This document shows, piece after piece, positions 8,803 to 17,749 of a DNA stretch of 64,000 nt (position 1 is the first letter of the stretch; the number at the start of each line of letters is the position of its first letter). The stretch is from an uncultured Carboxylicivirga sp. (lineage in GTDB: Bacteria > Bacteroidota > Bacteroidia > Bacteroidales > Marinilabiliaceae). The notes below the pieces were generated by a model, which saw only the letters and a program-made list of their open reading frames with translations, made no database searches and had not been told where the DNA came from. Both the position numbers and the translations under genes were made by a program. The stretch covers positions 4,436,501 to 4,500,500 of the forward strand of contig NZ_OY764327.1 in NCBI RefSeq assembly GCF_963668385.1. Direction: 5' to 3'.

Positions 8803-11118
8803 ATGAAATATAATCTGATTTGGATAGTATCAGTAATAAGTATGCTTTCGTCTTGCTCAACGGACAAACAGCAATCGACTAAATGGAAAAGTTATAGTGG
8901 TGATGCTGTTATTGAGCACAAAGTAGATTCGGTTCTTAGCTTGATGACTCTTGATGAGAAGATAGGGCAAATGAATCAATATTCAGGAAATTTTGCCGCC
9001 ACTGGTGAAGTGAGTGATAATAAATCGGGCGAGTATCTCAAAAAAGGGATGATTGGAAGTACATTTAATGTATTTGGTGCCGATCACTTGCGTATGTTAC
9101 AGGAGCAAAATCTAAAGCATTCGAGACTTAAAATTCCTATGTTATTTGCTGCTGATGTTATTCATGGATTAGAAACCACTTTCCCTATTCCATTGGCAGA
9201 AGCTTGCTCCTGGAATATGGATTTAATGGAAAAAACCGCAAGAGTTGCAGCCGAAGAAGCAACAGCAATGGGCGTATCCTGGAATTTTGCCCCAATGGTT
9301 GATATAGCGCGCGATCCTCGCTGGGGGCGAGTTATGGAAGGGGCAGGAGAAGATGTTTATTACGGAAGCATGGTTGCTAAGGCAAGAGTGCGCGGTTTTC
9401 AGGGAATAAGTAATTATAAGGATTTGGCAAAAAACAATACCATGATGGCTTGTGCTAAGCATTTTGTGGCTTACGGTGCAACTCAGGCGGGTCGCGATTA
9501 TAATACGGTTGATATATCAGACAGAACCCTTCACGAAACTTATTTCCCCCCGTTTAAAGCTACTGTTGATGAGGGTGTCGCTTCTTTTATGACTGCCTTT
9601 AATGATTTAAACGGTGTGCCTTGCACTGCCAATAAATACATCTTTACTGATATATTAAGGGATTCATGGGGATTTGGAGGAATGGTTGTTACTGATTATA
9701 CAGCCATTATGGAATTAATGGATCATGGAATTGCCAAAGACCTAAAAGAAGGTGCTAAGTTAAGTCTTGATGCCGGTATTGATATGGATATGATTAGTGA
9801 GGCTTTTGTAACTCATCTTAAAGATTTAGTCAATGAAGGAGCAGTAAGTGAACAACAAATTGATGTAGCTGTATCGCGTATATTGGAGATGAAGTTTTTA
9901 TTGGGATTGTTCGATGATCCCTATCGATATTTCGATACCCAAAGACAAAACGAAGTATTGAATAATCCTGAGCATCAGAAATTAGCTTTAAACGCTGCAC
10001 AACAATCCATTGTATTGCTTAAAAATAGGAACAATATCTTGCCGCTACTAAAGTCAGGAGGCAAAAAAGTTGCCGTTATAGGACCTTTCGTTGATGAACG
10101 TGAAAGCTTAAATGGCGAATGGGCTATTAAAGGTGATCGTTCTAAATCTATTACTTTGCGTGAAGGCTTAGATAGAAAATATTCAAATACTAACATAAAA
10201 CTTAGCTATGCAAAGGGCACAACACTACCATTGATTGACAGAGCTACCGCACATGTTTCAACAGTTAATATACCGGATAAAAAAGGCTTTGGCGAAGCTT
10301 TAAAAATAGCATCGCAAAGTGATGTTATAATAGCGGCTATGGGTGAGAATTACCATTGGTCCGGAGAAGCAGCTAGTAGAACAGACATAACCTTACCTGG
10401 CAATCAACGAGAATTATTAAAAGAATTAACGAAAACCGGTAAACCAATCATTCTGGTTTTATTTAATGGTCGTCCTTTGGACTTATCGTGGGAAGATGCA
10501 AATGTAGATGCTATTGTAGAGGCATGGTATCCGGGTTTGATGGCAGGCAATGCTGTGGCTAATGTTATTTCTGGGGATTATAATCCTTCAGCAAAAATCG
10601 TGATGACATTTCCACGTAATGTTGGACAGGTACCTATTTTTTACAATAGCAAACGCACAGGACGTCCTTTTAATCCTCAGAGACCTTCTGATTATCGATC
10701 ATCGTATATTGATGTTGAAAATACTCCTTTGTACCCATTCGGATATGGCTTAAGTTATTCCAGCTTTGAATATTCAACACCAATAATTAGTTCACCTATT
10801 CTGAAAAAAGGAGGTAGTATTACAGCCTCGGTTGAAGTAAGTAATACAGGAGAATATGATGGAAAAGAAGTGGTTCAGCTCTATATTCATGATAAGGCAG
10901 CTTCGGTTACTCGTCCTGTTAAAGAGCTGAAAGGATTTACAAAAATACATTTAAAGAAAGGTGAAACGCAAAAGATTGAGTTTACAATAGACGAAGAATT
11001 GCTTAGCTTTTACAATAAAGACATGAGTTGGGGGAGTGAAGCAGGAGAATTTGATGTTTGGATTGCTTCCAATTCTTCTGATGAATCCAATCATATGACA
11101 TTTACTTTAAAAGAATAG
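8803..11118 (+). CDS. GH3 beta-glucosidase (lipoprotein)
   Basis: The ATG at 8803 gives 771 residues and an SPII signal (LSSC, Cys 18); an earlier ATG in the same frame at 8764 lies inside the previous gene and would bury the signal. Domain order is the GH3 TIM barrel (~30-370), alpha/beta sandwich (~400-640) and FN3-like C-terminus. CAKHFVAYG is the conserved substrate-binding block. D298 in VVTDY is the expected nucleophile and E522 in HWSGEAASR the expected acid/base, followed by the LPGNQ block. Next to GH144 genes it most likely removes glucose from sophoro-oligosaccharides in the periplasm. Confidence 0.93.
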   Translation: MKYNLIWIVSVISMLSSCSTDKQQSTKWKSYSGDAVIEHKVDSVLSLMTLDEKIGQMNQYSGNFAATGEVSDNKSGEYLKKGMIGSTFNVFGADHLRMLQEQNLKHSRLKIPMLFAADVIHGLETTFPIPLAEACSWNMDLMEKTARVAAEEATAMGVSWNFAPMVDIARDPRWGRVMEGAGEDVYYGSMVAKARVRGFQGISNYKDLAKNNTMMACAKHFVAYGATQAGRDYNTVDISDRTLHETYFPPFKATVDEGVASFMTAFNDLNGVPCTANKYIFTDILRDSWGFGGMVVTDYTAIMELMDHGIAKDLKEGAKLSLDAGIDMDMISEAFVTHLKDLVNEGAVSEQQIDVAVSRILEMKFLLGLFDDPYRYFDTQRQNEVLNNPEHQKLALNAAQQSIVLLKNRNNILPLLKSGGKKVAVIGPFVDERESLNGEWAIKGDRSKSITLREGLDRKYSNTNIKLSYAKGTTLPLIDRATAHVSTVNIPDKKGFGEALKIASQSDVIIAAMGENYHWSGEAASRTDITLPGNQRELLKELTKTGKPIILVLFNGRPLDLSWEDANVDAIVEAWYPGLMAGNAVANVISGDYNPSAKIVMTFPRNVGQVPIFYNSKRTGRPFNPQRPSDYRSSYIDVENTPLYPFGYGLSYSSFEYSTPIISSPILKKGGSITASVEVSNTGEYDGKEVVQLYIHDKAASVTRPVKELKGFTKIHLKKGETQKIEFTIDEELLSFYNKDMSWGSEAGEFDVWIASNSSDESNHMTFTLKE

Positions 11119-11126
11119 TTGATAGT

Positions 11127-12932
11127 ATGAAGATATTACGATCAATTTCAGTTGTACTACTGTTGTTAGTTAATATTAATACTCAAGCGCAAGAAATTGT
11201 TCACCAAACCTATTGTAATCCTTTGGACATAGATTATACCTATATGGTTTATAATTCGAGCAGGAATATTTCCTATCGTTCAGGGGCAGATCCGGCTGTT
11301 GTAGAGTTTAGAGGTGAGTATTATATGTTTGTTACCCGATCGTTTGGATATTGGCATTCAACAGATTTAGTTCATTGGAATTTTATAAAGCCTGTTCAAT
11401 GGTATTTTGAGGGGTGTAATGCTCCATCCGCATTTAATTACAAAGATTCGCTTTTGTACTTTGCAGGTGATCCTGCCGGTTATGGAAGTATAATTTATAC
11501 CGATAATCCCAAAGAGGGTAAATGGACTCCAGTGGCTTCTATTTCAGATAATATTCAGGATTCGGAGTTATTTATTGATGACGATGGTAGTACATATTTA
11601 TACTGGGGATCATCCAATGTGTATCCAATCAAGGTTAAAGAATTAAATAAGGATGATCGCATGCTGGAAACCGGAGTAAAACTAGATTTGATTAATCTGG
11701 ATGAAGAAAAGCATGGATGGGAGCGTTTCGGTGAGAATAACTTTCATCCAACCATTAAAGAAGGATATATGGAAGGTGCATCCATGACCAAATACAACGG
11801 TAAATACTATTTACAATATGCAGCTCCTGGAACTCAGTTCAATGTTTATGCCGATGGCGTTTACATTAGCGACTCACCAACAGGACCATTTACTTATATG
11901 AAGAGTAATCCTATGAGTTTTAAACCAGGAGGTTTTACCAATGGAGCAGGACATGGTATAACAGTAAAACAAACAAACGGGCAATACTGGCATTTTGCAA
12001 CGATGGCACTGGCATCAAATTCTCATTGGGAGCGCAGACTTTGTATGTTTCCGGTTAATTTTGATGATGAGGGTTTAATGCATTCCAATACTTATTTTGG
12101 TGATTATCCTCGATATGCTGCCAATCATCCTACAAAAGCAGGTCAGCATTGCGGTTGGATGTTGTTATCATTTAAGGGAAAAACAACCGTTTCGTCTTCT
12201 CTGAAGCAGGTTAAAAAGAGCACATCAACCGATAACGATTACGATATTGTTGAAATGCCGCTTATGAGAAACCAGAAGGATGAGATTGTTTCGGATTTAC
12301 TAACTGACGAAAGTCCTAAATCGTTTTGGGTCGCTAAGGCAAATGATGATAAACAATGGGTGAAGATTGAGATGCTTAAACCCGGGAAGGTCTATGCTAT
12401 TCAATTAAATTTTCATGATTATGAATCGGGAATTTATACAAGAACAGAAGGGTTAAGACATCAATTTACCATCGAAGCATCAACCGATGGTAGGAATTGG
12501 CAGACTATTATTGATAGAAGCAATAGCTACAAAGATTCACCTAATGCTTATCTTGTTCTTAATTCGCCAATTGAAGCCAAGTACATTCGTTACAATAATA
12601 TAAAAGTTCCGGGTAATAATCTGGCATTATCAGAGATACGTATTTTTGGTTTGGGATACGGTAAGACGCCCTCAAAAGTCAAAGGATTTATGATTGAGCG
12701 TCAGGCCGACCGACGAGATGTTGCTCTATCATGGCAAGCTGTTAAAGGAGCACAAGGTTATAATATCAGATGGGGAATTTCACCAGATAAATTATATCAA
12801 TCGTGGCTAATTTATGATTCAAATGAACATTTTATGAGATGTTTGGATCGCGATACTCCATATTATTTTTCCATAGAAGCATTCAACGAAAATGGGATAT
12901 CTGAAAAATCAGCCATTATTGAAGTGCTGTAG
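11127..12932 (+). CDS. GH43-like five-bladed propeller enzyme with C-terminal discoidin (F5/8 C) and FN3 domains
   Basis: 601 residues with a signal peptide ending TQAQ. The N-terminal half shows the three GH43-type acidic residues: D55 (SGADPAV), D145 (IQDSELFIDDDG) and E215 (MEGASMTKYNGKYYL). After ~residue 345 comes a discoidin/CBM32-like domain (WVKIEML, FTIEASTDGRNWQTI, KYIRY) and a FN3 module (ALSWQAVKGAQGYNI). GH43 enzymes act on arabinose, xylose or galactose links, so it may trim side groups. This is unusual beside beta-1,2-glucanases and the real substrate is open. It starts 8 bp after the GH3 gene. Confidence 0.82.
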   Translation: MKILRSISVVLLLLVNINTQAQEIVHQTYCNPLDIDYTYMVYNSSRNISYRSGADPAVVEFRGEYYMFVTRSFGYWHSTDLVHWNFIKPVQWYFEGCNAPSAFNYKDSLLYFAGDPAGYGSIIYTDNPKEGKWTPVASISDNIQDSELFIDDDGSTYLYWGSSNVYPIKVKELNKDDRMLETGVKLDLINLDEEKHGWERFGENNFHPTIKEGYMEGASMTKYNGKYYLQYAAPGTQFNVYADGVYISDSPTGPFTYMKSNPMSFKPGGFTNGAGHGITVKQTNGQYWHFATMALASNSHWERRLCMFPVNFDDEGLMHSNTYFGDYPRYAANHPTKAGQHCGWMLLSFKGKTTVSSSLKQVKKSTSTDNDYDIVEMPLMRNQKDEIVSDLLTDESPKSFWVAKANDDKQWVKIEMLKPGKVYAIQLNFHDYESGIYTRTEGLRHQFTIEASTDGRNWQTIIDRSNSYKDSPNAYLVLNSPIEAKYIRYNNIKVPGNNLALSEIRIFGLGYGKTPSKVKGFMIERQADRRDVALSWQAVKGAQGYNIRWGISPDKLYQSWLIYDSNEHFMRCLDRDTPYYFSIEAFNENGISEKSAIIEVL

Positions 12933-12976
12933 AAGATCGATAGGCATATAGATTAATAGAATATTTAGATAATATA

Positions 12977-13012
12977 CTATAGTCCATAGCTATAAGTATC
13001 TATGGTTTATAG
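12977..13012 (+). promoter_or_regulatory. Stem-loop in the gap before the esterase gene
   Basis: CTATA/TATAG and CCATAG/CTATGG pair around a 10-base loop with a small internal mismatch. It sits in the 121-bp gap between the GH43-like and esterase genes. No T-run follows, so it may be an RNA-processing or weak pausing structure rather than a terminator. Confidence 0.4.
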
Positions 13013-13053
13013 AAAGAAAAGTTATGATTCAACTCGAAAAATAGATTTATTCA

Positions 13054-13830
13054 ATGCGACTACTTACATTATTTCTCACTGCATTTTTCATTTATTTCAA
13101 TGTTCAGGCACAAGATAACTATGAATTTAAGAGTTTTGTGAAAGGTACAGATACTTTACAATACCGAATTCTTTATCCAGAAAATATGAAACCGGGTCAG
13201 AAATATCCGATGATACTATTTATGCATGGAGCTGGTGAAAGAGGTAGTGATAATCAAAAGCAATTGACGCATGGAGGTGAGTTGTTTTTGCAGGAAAAAA
13301 TTAGAAAAAAATATCCGGCTATTGTTGTTTTTCCGCAATGCCCCGATGGAATTATGTGGACCAATCGCAAGAAACATCAGAATGAACAAGGAGAATGGAT
13401 TTTTGAATTTCCGGTTGATATAGCAGCACCATGGCCAGCTCTAATGGTTGATCAATTAATTGATAGCATAACACAAAGCGGGCTGGTTGATAAAAGCAGA
13501 GTTTATATTATAGGTATATCCATGGGAGCGATTGGAACGTTAGAATTTCTGTATCGATATACTAATAAATATGCTGCAGCTGTTGTTATTTGCGGAGGTC
13601 ATAATGCTGAATTAGCAGCTGTCTATGAGAGTAAACCTATCTGGTTTTTCCATGGAGGAAAGGACAATGTAGTACCTAATCATTATTCAAAAGAGGTGTT
13701 TGATAAGGTTCAGCCATTTAATAAAAGAACAAAATACACCTTATATCCCGAGGCTAATCATAATAGTTGGGATCAGGCTTTAGCAGAACCCAACTTGCTT
13801 AAATGGTTATTTAAAAATAAATTGGATTAA
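13054..13830 (+). CDS. Secreted alpha/beta-hydrolase, PHB-depolymerase/CE1-like esterase
   Basis: 258 residues with signal peptide ending VQAQ. The nucleophile elbow is GISMG (S156), the oxyanion-side motif is FMHGAGERG (~57-64), and the acid and base are probably in HGGKDNVVP and ANHNSWD near the C-terminus. This arrangement matches predicted phospholipase/carboxylesterase or feruloyl-esterase-like proteins common in Bacteroidota glycan loci. It closes the polysaccharide locus and is followed by a terminator, so it probably removes ester groups from the glycan. Exact ester unknown. Confidence 0.8.
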   Translation: MRLLTLFLTAFFIYFNVQAQDNYEFKSFVKGTDTLQYRILYPENMKPGQKYPMILFMHGAGERGSDNQKQLTHGGELFLQEKIRKKYPAIVVFPQCPDGIMWTNRKKHQNEQGEWIFEFPVDIAAPWPALMVDQLIDSITQSGLVDKSRVYIIGISMGAIGTLEFLYRYTNKYAAAVVICGGHNAELAAVYESKPIWFFHGGKDNVVPNHYSKEVFDKVQPFNKRTKYTLYPEANHNSWDQALAEPNLLKWLFKNKLD

Positions 13831-13862
13831 GCGGAATAATTAGATTGAATGAGTACAATCAT

Positions 13863-13894
13863 AAGCCGGAGCTGTTTTAGCACCGGCTTTTTCG
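13863..13894 (+). terminator. Terminator closing the polysaccharide locus
   Basis: AAGCCGG pairs with CCGGCTT (13883-13889), with inner AGC/GCA-type pairing, followed by TTTTCG. It lies between the esterase stop (13830) and the convergent azoreductase-like gene ending at 13908; an A-rich tract to its right could also serve the minus strand. Confidence 0.8.
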
Positions 13895-13907
13895 TCGAAA
13901 AAAAAAG

Positions 13908-14519
13908 TTAAATATTCCACTTATTGACCATATTACTGATGGCCTCATTAGCTCTGTTTAATTGAAGATCCAAAAGACTTTCATTACCAGTAGCCGCATG
14001 AATTAGTTCATAATCTTTAATTCCCATAAAATCTAATTCGATTTTTAAAATGGTTTTTAGATTATCCATAAAACCATATTCGCCTTTGTAGCTACCCATG
14101 CTGGTGTATAGAGCTGCAAACTTTTTGTCGCTCATCAAGCCAATTTGTTTACCATCTTCGTATTTAAATACTCTGCCATTTTGCATAATGTTATCAAAAT
14201 ACATTTTTACAATACCTGGTAACGAGAAATTATGCATTGGAGTTGCTAAAACTACCAAATCGGCATCAATGAACTGTTCTGTAAAAATATCCATCGATTT
14301 AATAGCATTGGCAAGCTCATTTGGAAGTTGTTCTCCTCCATAGTTGCGCTTTTTATATGCTTTCATGGTTATCTCATCGAAATATTTTGGAGGAGTTTCA
14401 ATTAAGTCGATTTCTGATAAATTATGACCAGAGCCTAAACTTTGTTTGAAATGATTAAGTAATTTAAGTGTTTTTGAACTTTCACCTGAAGGCAGGTATT
14501 TAACGATTAAAATTTTCAT
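13908..14519 (-). CDS. FMN-dependent NADH-azoreductase / flavodoxin-fold oxidoreductase (AzoR-like)
   Basis: 203 residues without signal peptide. The N-terminal ILIVKYLPSGESSKT loop binds FMN phosphate, VVLATPMHNFSLPGIVKMYFD (~86-106) is the AzoR/AcpD active-site block, and YTSMGSYKGEYG follows as the second flavin loop. AzoR enzymes reduce quinones and azo compounds with NADH in the cytoplasm. The gene is monocistronic-looking, with a hairpin and the YceI gene upstream. Confidence 0.82.
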   Translation of the reverse strand: MKILIVKYLPSGESSKTLKLLNHFKQSLGSGHNLSEIDLIETPPKYFDEITMKAYKKRNYGGEQLPNELANAIKSMDIFTEQFIDADLVVLATPMHNFSLPGIVKMYFDNIMQNGRVFKYEDGKQIGLMSDKKFAALYTSMGSYKGEYGFMDNLKTILKIELDFMGIKDYELIHAATGNESLLDLQLNRANEAISNMVNKWNI

Positions 14520-14554
14520 TTATTCAGTTTTGTAAGGTTGTTATCATTAAAAAA

Positions 14555-14579
14555 AGAAATGCAGATATACTGCATTTCT
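14555..14579 (-). terminator. Terminator downstream of the YceI-family gene
   Basis: A 10-bp perfect stem (AGAAATGCAG/CTGCATTTCT) with a 5-base loop is followed on the minus strand by a run of seven T. It lies just after the YceI stop codon at 14592. Confidence 0.85.
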
Positions 14580-14591
14580 ATCTATTGTTTT

Positions 14592-15158
14592 TTAGATTGC
14601 TAATTCGATATCAAGAATGAAAATATCATCAATTGCCTTATCTCCAAGGTTATCAAAGAATGAACCAGAACCATAGCGTACATCAAATTTCGATCGATCT
14701 ACTTCAATTTGGGCAGTGTATGCACTTCCTTTCTTCAATACATCGAAGCTAATATCCTGAGTTTTTCCTTTAATTGTAATGGTGCCATTTACTGTGGCCT
14801 TATCACCCGATAATTCGGTTACTTTATTAATCACAAATTCTGAAGTTGGATAATTAGCCACACCAAAAAAGTCATCGGATTTTAAGTGGCCAACTAATTT
14901 GGCATTGTATCCTTCATCTTCCAAATCGGTGTTTGTAATTGAATTCATATCTATTACTATTTTACCACCTGTTAATTTGCCATTTTTCAGGTTTAAGTAT
15001 CCATCTTTAATTTGGATTTCTCCGGTATGTGATCCACCAATTTTTTTACCTGTCCATACTACTTTTGAATCAACTGATTTAATTTCTTGTTTTTGAGCAA
15101 ATGTTGAAACACTAACCGTTAACAATAAGGCTGCTAAAGCTAATTTGATTGTTTTCAT
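14592..15158 (-). CDS. YceI-family periplasmic lipid-binding protein
   Basis: 188 residues with signal peptide MKTIKLALAALLLT...STFAQ. The pattern SVDSKVVWTGKKIGGSHTGEI, then VIDMNSI, LKSDDFFGVANYPTSEF and VNGTITIKGKTQDI is the YceI lipocalin-like fold that binds isoprenoid or polyprenyl lipids. The exact role is unknown; YceI proteins are linked to stress and membrane redox lipids. It is followed by a terminator and preceded by the SnoaL-like gene 25 bp upstream, so the two may share a transcript. Confidence 0.9.
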   Translation of the reverse strand: MKTIKLALAALLLTVSVSTFAQKQEIKSVDSKVVWTGKKIGGSHTGEIQIKDGYLNLKNGKLTGGKIVIDMNSITNTDLEDEGYNAKLVGHLKSDDFFGVANYPTSEFVINKVTELSGDKATVNGTITIKGKTQDISFDVLKKGSAYTAQIEVDRSKFDVRYGSGSFFDNLGDKAIDDIFILDIELAI

Positions 15159-15183
15159 GACTTAACTAATTTATTTATTTTTA

Positions 15184-15564
15184 TTAATTTTCGTTTGTAA
15201 AATATTCTTCGCTGATAATTTCCCCATCAGAATTCCAGTGTTGTATAACCTTTACCTGCAATGATTGATGACCATACGTTTCGTGTGTAAAATCAATGTC
15301 CCATACAACAGCAGATTTATCTTCGCAAATGATTACATTGCTGATGGCTGTATTTTTGTAATCAATTAAACCAAGAACAAATTCTTCCTGCCTTTTGCGA
15401 CAATTGTCTTTACCTTCAATACATTTGTTTTGATTTTCATGCATGATAACTTCTTCAGCATAAAACTTCTCAAACGCTTGTAAAATCAGGCGATCTTCTA
15501 TCATTGCTGTTAGGAATTTTATCCTTTCGGTCAGCGTCATATTTTTTAGATCAAGTTTTTGCAT
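15184..15564 (-). CDS. SnoaL/NTF2-like domain protein
   Basis: 126 residues, cytoplasmic. MIEDRLILQAFEKFYAEEVIMHENQNKCIEGKD is a typical start of the NTF2-like cone fold, and the C-terminal VKVIQHWNSDGEIISEEYFTNE completes it. Such proteins are ligand-binding or small-molecule-modifying; no specific function can be given. An intergenic region with paired direct repeats lies upstream (15621-15658), between this gene and the Crp/Fnr regulator. Confidence 0.75.
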   Translation of the reverse strand: MQKLDLKNMTLTERIKFLTAMIEDRLILQAFEKFYAEEVIMHENQNKCIEGKDNCRKRQEEFVLGLIDYKNTAISNVIICEDKSAVVWDIDFTHETYGHQSLQVKVIQHWNSDGEIISEEYFTNEN

Positions 15565-15577
15565 CGTTCTTTTGATT

Positions 15578-15658
15578 ATTAATTACAATGCAAATTTATG
15601 GTGAGTTCACACCAAAGCACTTGACCTATGTTAAGAAATGAAATTGATCTATGGTAAG
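15578..15658 (-). promoter_or_regulatory. Promoter and candidate regulator-binding repeats upstream of the SnoaL-like/YceI genes
   Basis: On the minus strand a TAAATTTG box (matching TAnnTTTG) lies about 30 bp upstream of the SnoaL-like start. Farther up are a GTGA-AC-TCAC dyad and two near-identical 15-mers, TTGACCTATGTTAAG (15621-15635) and TTGATCTATGGTAAG (15644-15658), 23 bp apart, two helical turns. They are plausible sites for the adjacent Crp/Fnr-type regulator; this is an inference. Confidence 0.45.
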
Positions 15659-15693
15659 ATCAGTGTATGTGGTATATTTAAAGTGATTTAAAC

Positions 15694-16278
15694 TTATTTA
15701 TTGCGGCGTATTCGACTTAAGCTTTCGGGCGTAATACCTAAATAGGATGCTATATAAACAAGTGGTACCCTCTGAAACATTTCCGGATGTTCCTTCATCA
15801 TTTCGGCATAACGTTCTGTTGCAGGATTCCACATGGTAGCATTTAATCGCTTTAGTGAATTAACATAGGCTTTTTGAAAGAGTATTCGAAAATACCTTTC
15901 TAATGAGGGAACTTCAGTATATAAACTATTCAATCTATCTCTCGATATTCTAAGCATCTGTGTATCCTCCAATGCTTCAATGTAATAATAAGATGGTTTT
16001 TTACTGAAAAAACTCTCAAGATCACTGATCCAGTTATTATCCATCCGGATCTGAAAAATATGCTCAACACCTTTTTCATCAACATGATAAGAACGTAAGC
16101 AGCCTTTGGTAATAAAATAAAGATAATCGCAGGTATCTCCAGCAACCAGAATATCTTTCTTCTTTTTTATTGATACGGTTTCAAATGCAGATAAAATAAC
16201 ATCTTCATCTTGCTCAGTAATATTTGTCCATTTCGACAAATAATACAAAAGTTTATGATCTGGGCGTGTGTTTTCCAT
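15694..16278 (-). CDS. Crp/Fnr-family transcriptional regulator
   Basis: 194 residues. Residues ~25-115 form a cyclic-nucleotide-binding-type beta-roll (KKKDILVAGDTCDYLYFITKGCLRSY), followed by the long dimer helix and a short C-terminal winged helix with recognition segment YIASYLGITPESLSRIRR. No FNR cysteine cluster is seen. A TACATTTG promoter-like box ends 5 bp before the ATG. It is encoded upstream of the SnoaL-like and YceI genes on the same strand and may control them through the repeats between. Confidence 0.88.
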   Translation of the reverse strand: MENTRPDHKLLYYLSKWTNITEQDEDVILSAFETVSIKKKKDILVAGDTCDYLYFITKGCLRSYHVDEKGVEHIFQIRMDNNWISDLESFFSKKPSYYYIEALEDTQMLRISRDRLNSLYTEVPSLERYFRILFQKAYVNSLKRLNATMWNPATERYAEMMKEHPEMFQRVPLVYIASYLGITPESLSRIRRNK

Positions 16279-16405
16279 GGTTTCAAATGTACAAATATCA
16301 TGACAAGTTAACGCCGTTAGTGTTTAATTTCCATCTTCTTTTTTTAACACATATTACAGGCTAATCCAATTAAAATTCTAATTTTATAATTGTAAAATAA
16401 TTAAT

Positions 16406-17710
16406 ATGAAAAACATACTTTCACTTATCGTTTTAATAAACTGCGTGTTGTGTTTTGGGCAAAATTCACCTGCCCCAATTAATTTGATAGATATTATTTT
16501 ATCTCCATCTCATGCCGATTGGAATTATAAGGTAGGAGAGGATGCAGAAGTTGGGGTTACAGTTTTGAAGTATGGAGTGAGATTAAAAAATGTAGAAATT
16601 AGTTATAAATATGGTCCAGAATTACTTACTGCTGAAAAAAAAAGGAAACATACTTTAAAAACGGGAGACGATAAAATAAATATAGGAACACTTGATTCTC
16701 CAGGTTTTAAGCAACTAATGGTAGAATGTACAATAGATGGAACAACATATAAAAATCAAGTTAATCTTGGATTTTCGGTTAATGAAATTAAGACAAAACA
16801 AGTTCTGCCTGCTGATTTTATTAGTTTTTGGAAAGAAAATATAGAAAAAGCTCGACAAACAGAGTATAATGCTGAATTAACATATTTAGATGATTATAGC
16901 ACTGAGAAGGTCGATGTTTACTTATTGTGCTTAAACGGAGGTCTTAATAAGAAAAAAGTGTACGGCTATTTATGTAAACCCAAAAAAGAAGGTAAATATC
17001 CGGTTCTATTTGCGCCTCCGGGAGCGGGAGTGAAGCCAATTACTCCATATATTGGGTTTGCTGAACAAGGTTATATTAGTTTAAGTATCGAAATACATGG
17101 TATTACACCCCTGTTGAATAAAGCTACTTACAAACAAATTAGTTCGGCTTTTGGTGATTACATGTTTAAGGGTTTAGATAGTAAAGAAGACTATTATTAT
17201 AAAGGAGTTTACTTGGCATGTGTCAGGTGTATCGATTATTTGTGTAGTTTGTCAGATTTTGATGGGAAAAATGTGTTTGTAACAGGGGGAAGTCAAGGTG
17301 GGGGATTAGCCATTGTTACTGCCGCTTTAAATGACAAGGTAACGGCTCTTGTATCATTTTATCCGGCCCTATGCGATTTATCGGGATATGCAAAAGGTAG
17401 AGCTGGCGGTTGGCCTCATATGTTTAAGAATGACAATAATATTAGTAGTAACCGTTTACATACCACTGCATATTACGATGTTGTTAATTTTGCACGTATG
17501 TTAAAAGTACCCGGATTTTATTCGTGGGGATATAATGATCGCACTTGTTGCCCAACATCGGTTTACTCGGCATATAATGCTATTTCAGCGCCCAAAGAAA
17601 AACATATTACGCCTATATCAGGTCATTGGCGTTTTGAAGAAACCAATCAGAAATCGCTTGAATTTCTGAAAAGTCAGATTAAGGAGCCTAAACGAGTCTT
17701 GTTTGATTAG
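16406..17710 (+). CDS. CE7-type acetylxylan esterase / cephalosporin-C deacetylase-like hydrolase
   Basis: 434 residues with a signal peptide ending FGQ. An N-terminal beta domain (~25-125) precedes the alpha/beta-hydrolase domain. FAPPGAG is the oxyanion region, GGSQGGG (S296) the nucleophile elbow, the acid is in GYNDRTCCPT and the base in ISGHWRFEE. CE7 enzymes remove acetyl groups from xylo-oligosaccharides and similar sugars. It stands outside the polysaccharide locus and has no obvious operon partner. Confidence 0.87.
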   Translation: MKNILSLIVLINCVLCFGQNSPAPINLIDIILSPSHADWNYKVGEDAEVGVTVLKYGVRLKNVEISYKYGPELLTAEKKRKHTLKTGDDKINIGTLDSPGFKQLMVECTIDGTTYKNQVNLGFSVNEIKTKQVLPADFISFWKENIEKARQTEYNAELTYLDDYSTEKVDVYLLCLNGGLNKKKVYGYLCKPKKEGKYPVLFAPPGAGVKPITPYIGFAEQGYISLSIEIHGITPLLNKATYKQISSAFGDYMFKGLDSKEDYYYKGVYLACVRCIDYLCSLSDFDGKNVFVTGGSQGGGLAIVTAALNDKVTALVSFYPALCDLSGYAKGRAGGWPHMFKNDNNISSNRLHTTAYYDVVNFARMLKVPGFYSWGYNDRTCCPTSVYSAYNAISAPKEKHITPISGHWRFEETNQKSLEFLKSQIKEPKRVLFD

Positions 17711-17749
17711 TTATAAAAGAACAAATGCAAATTTTTCTATTTTTGCGCA

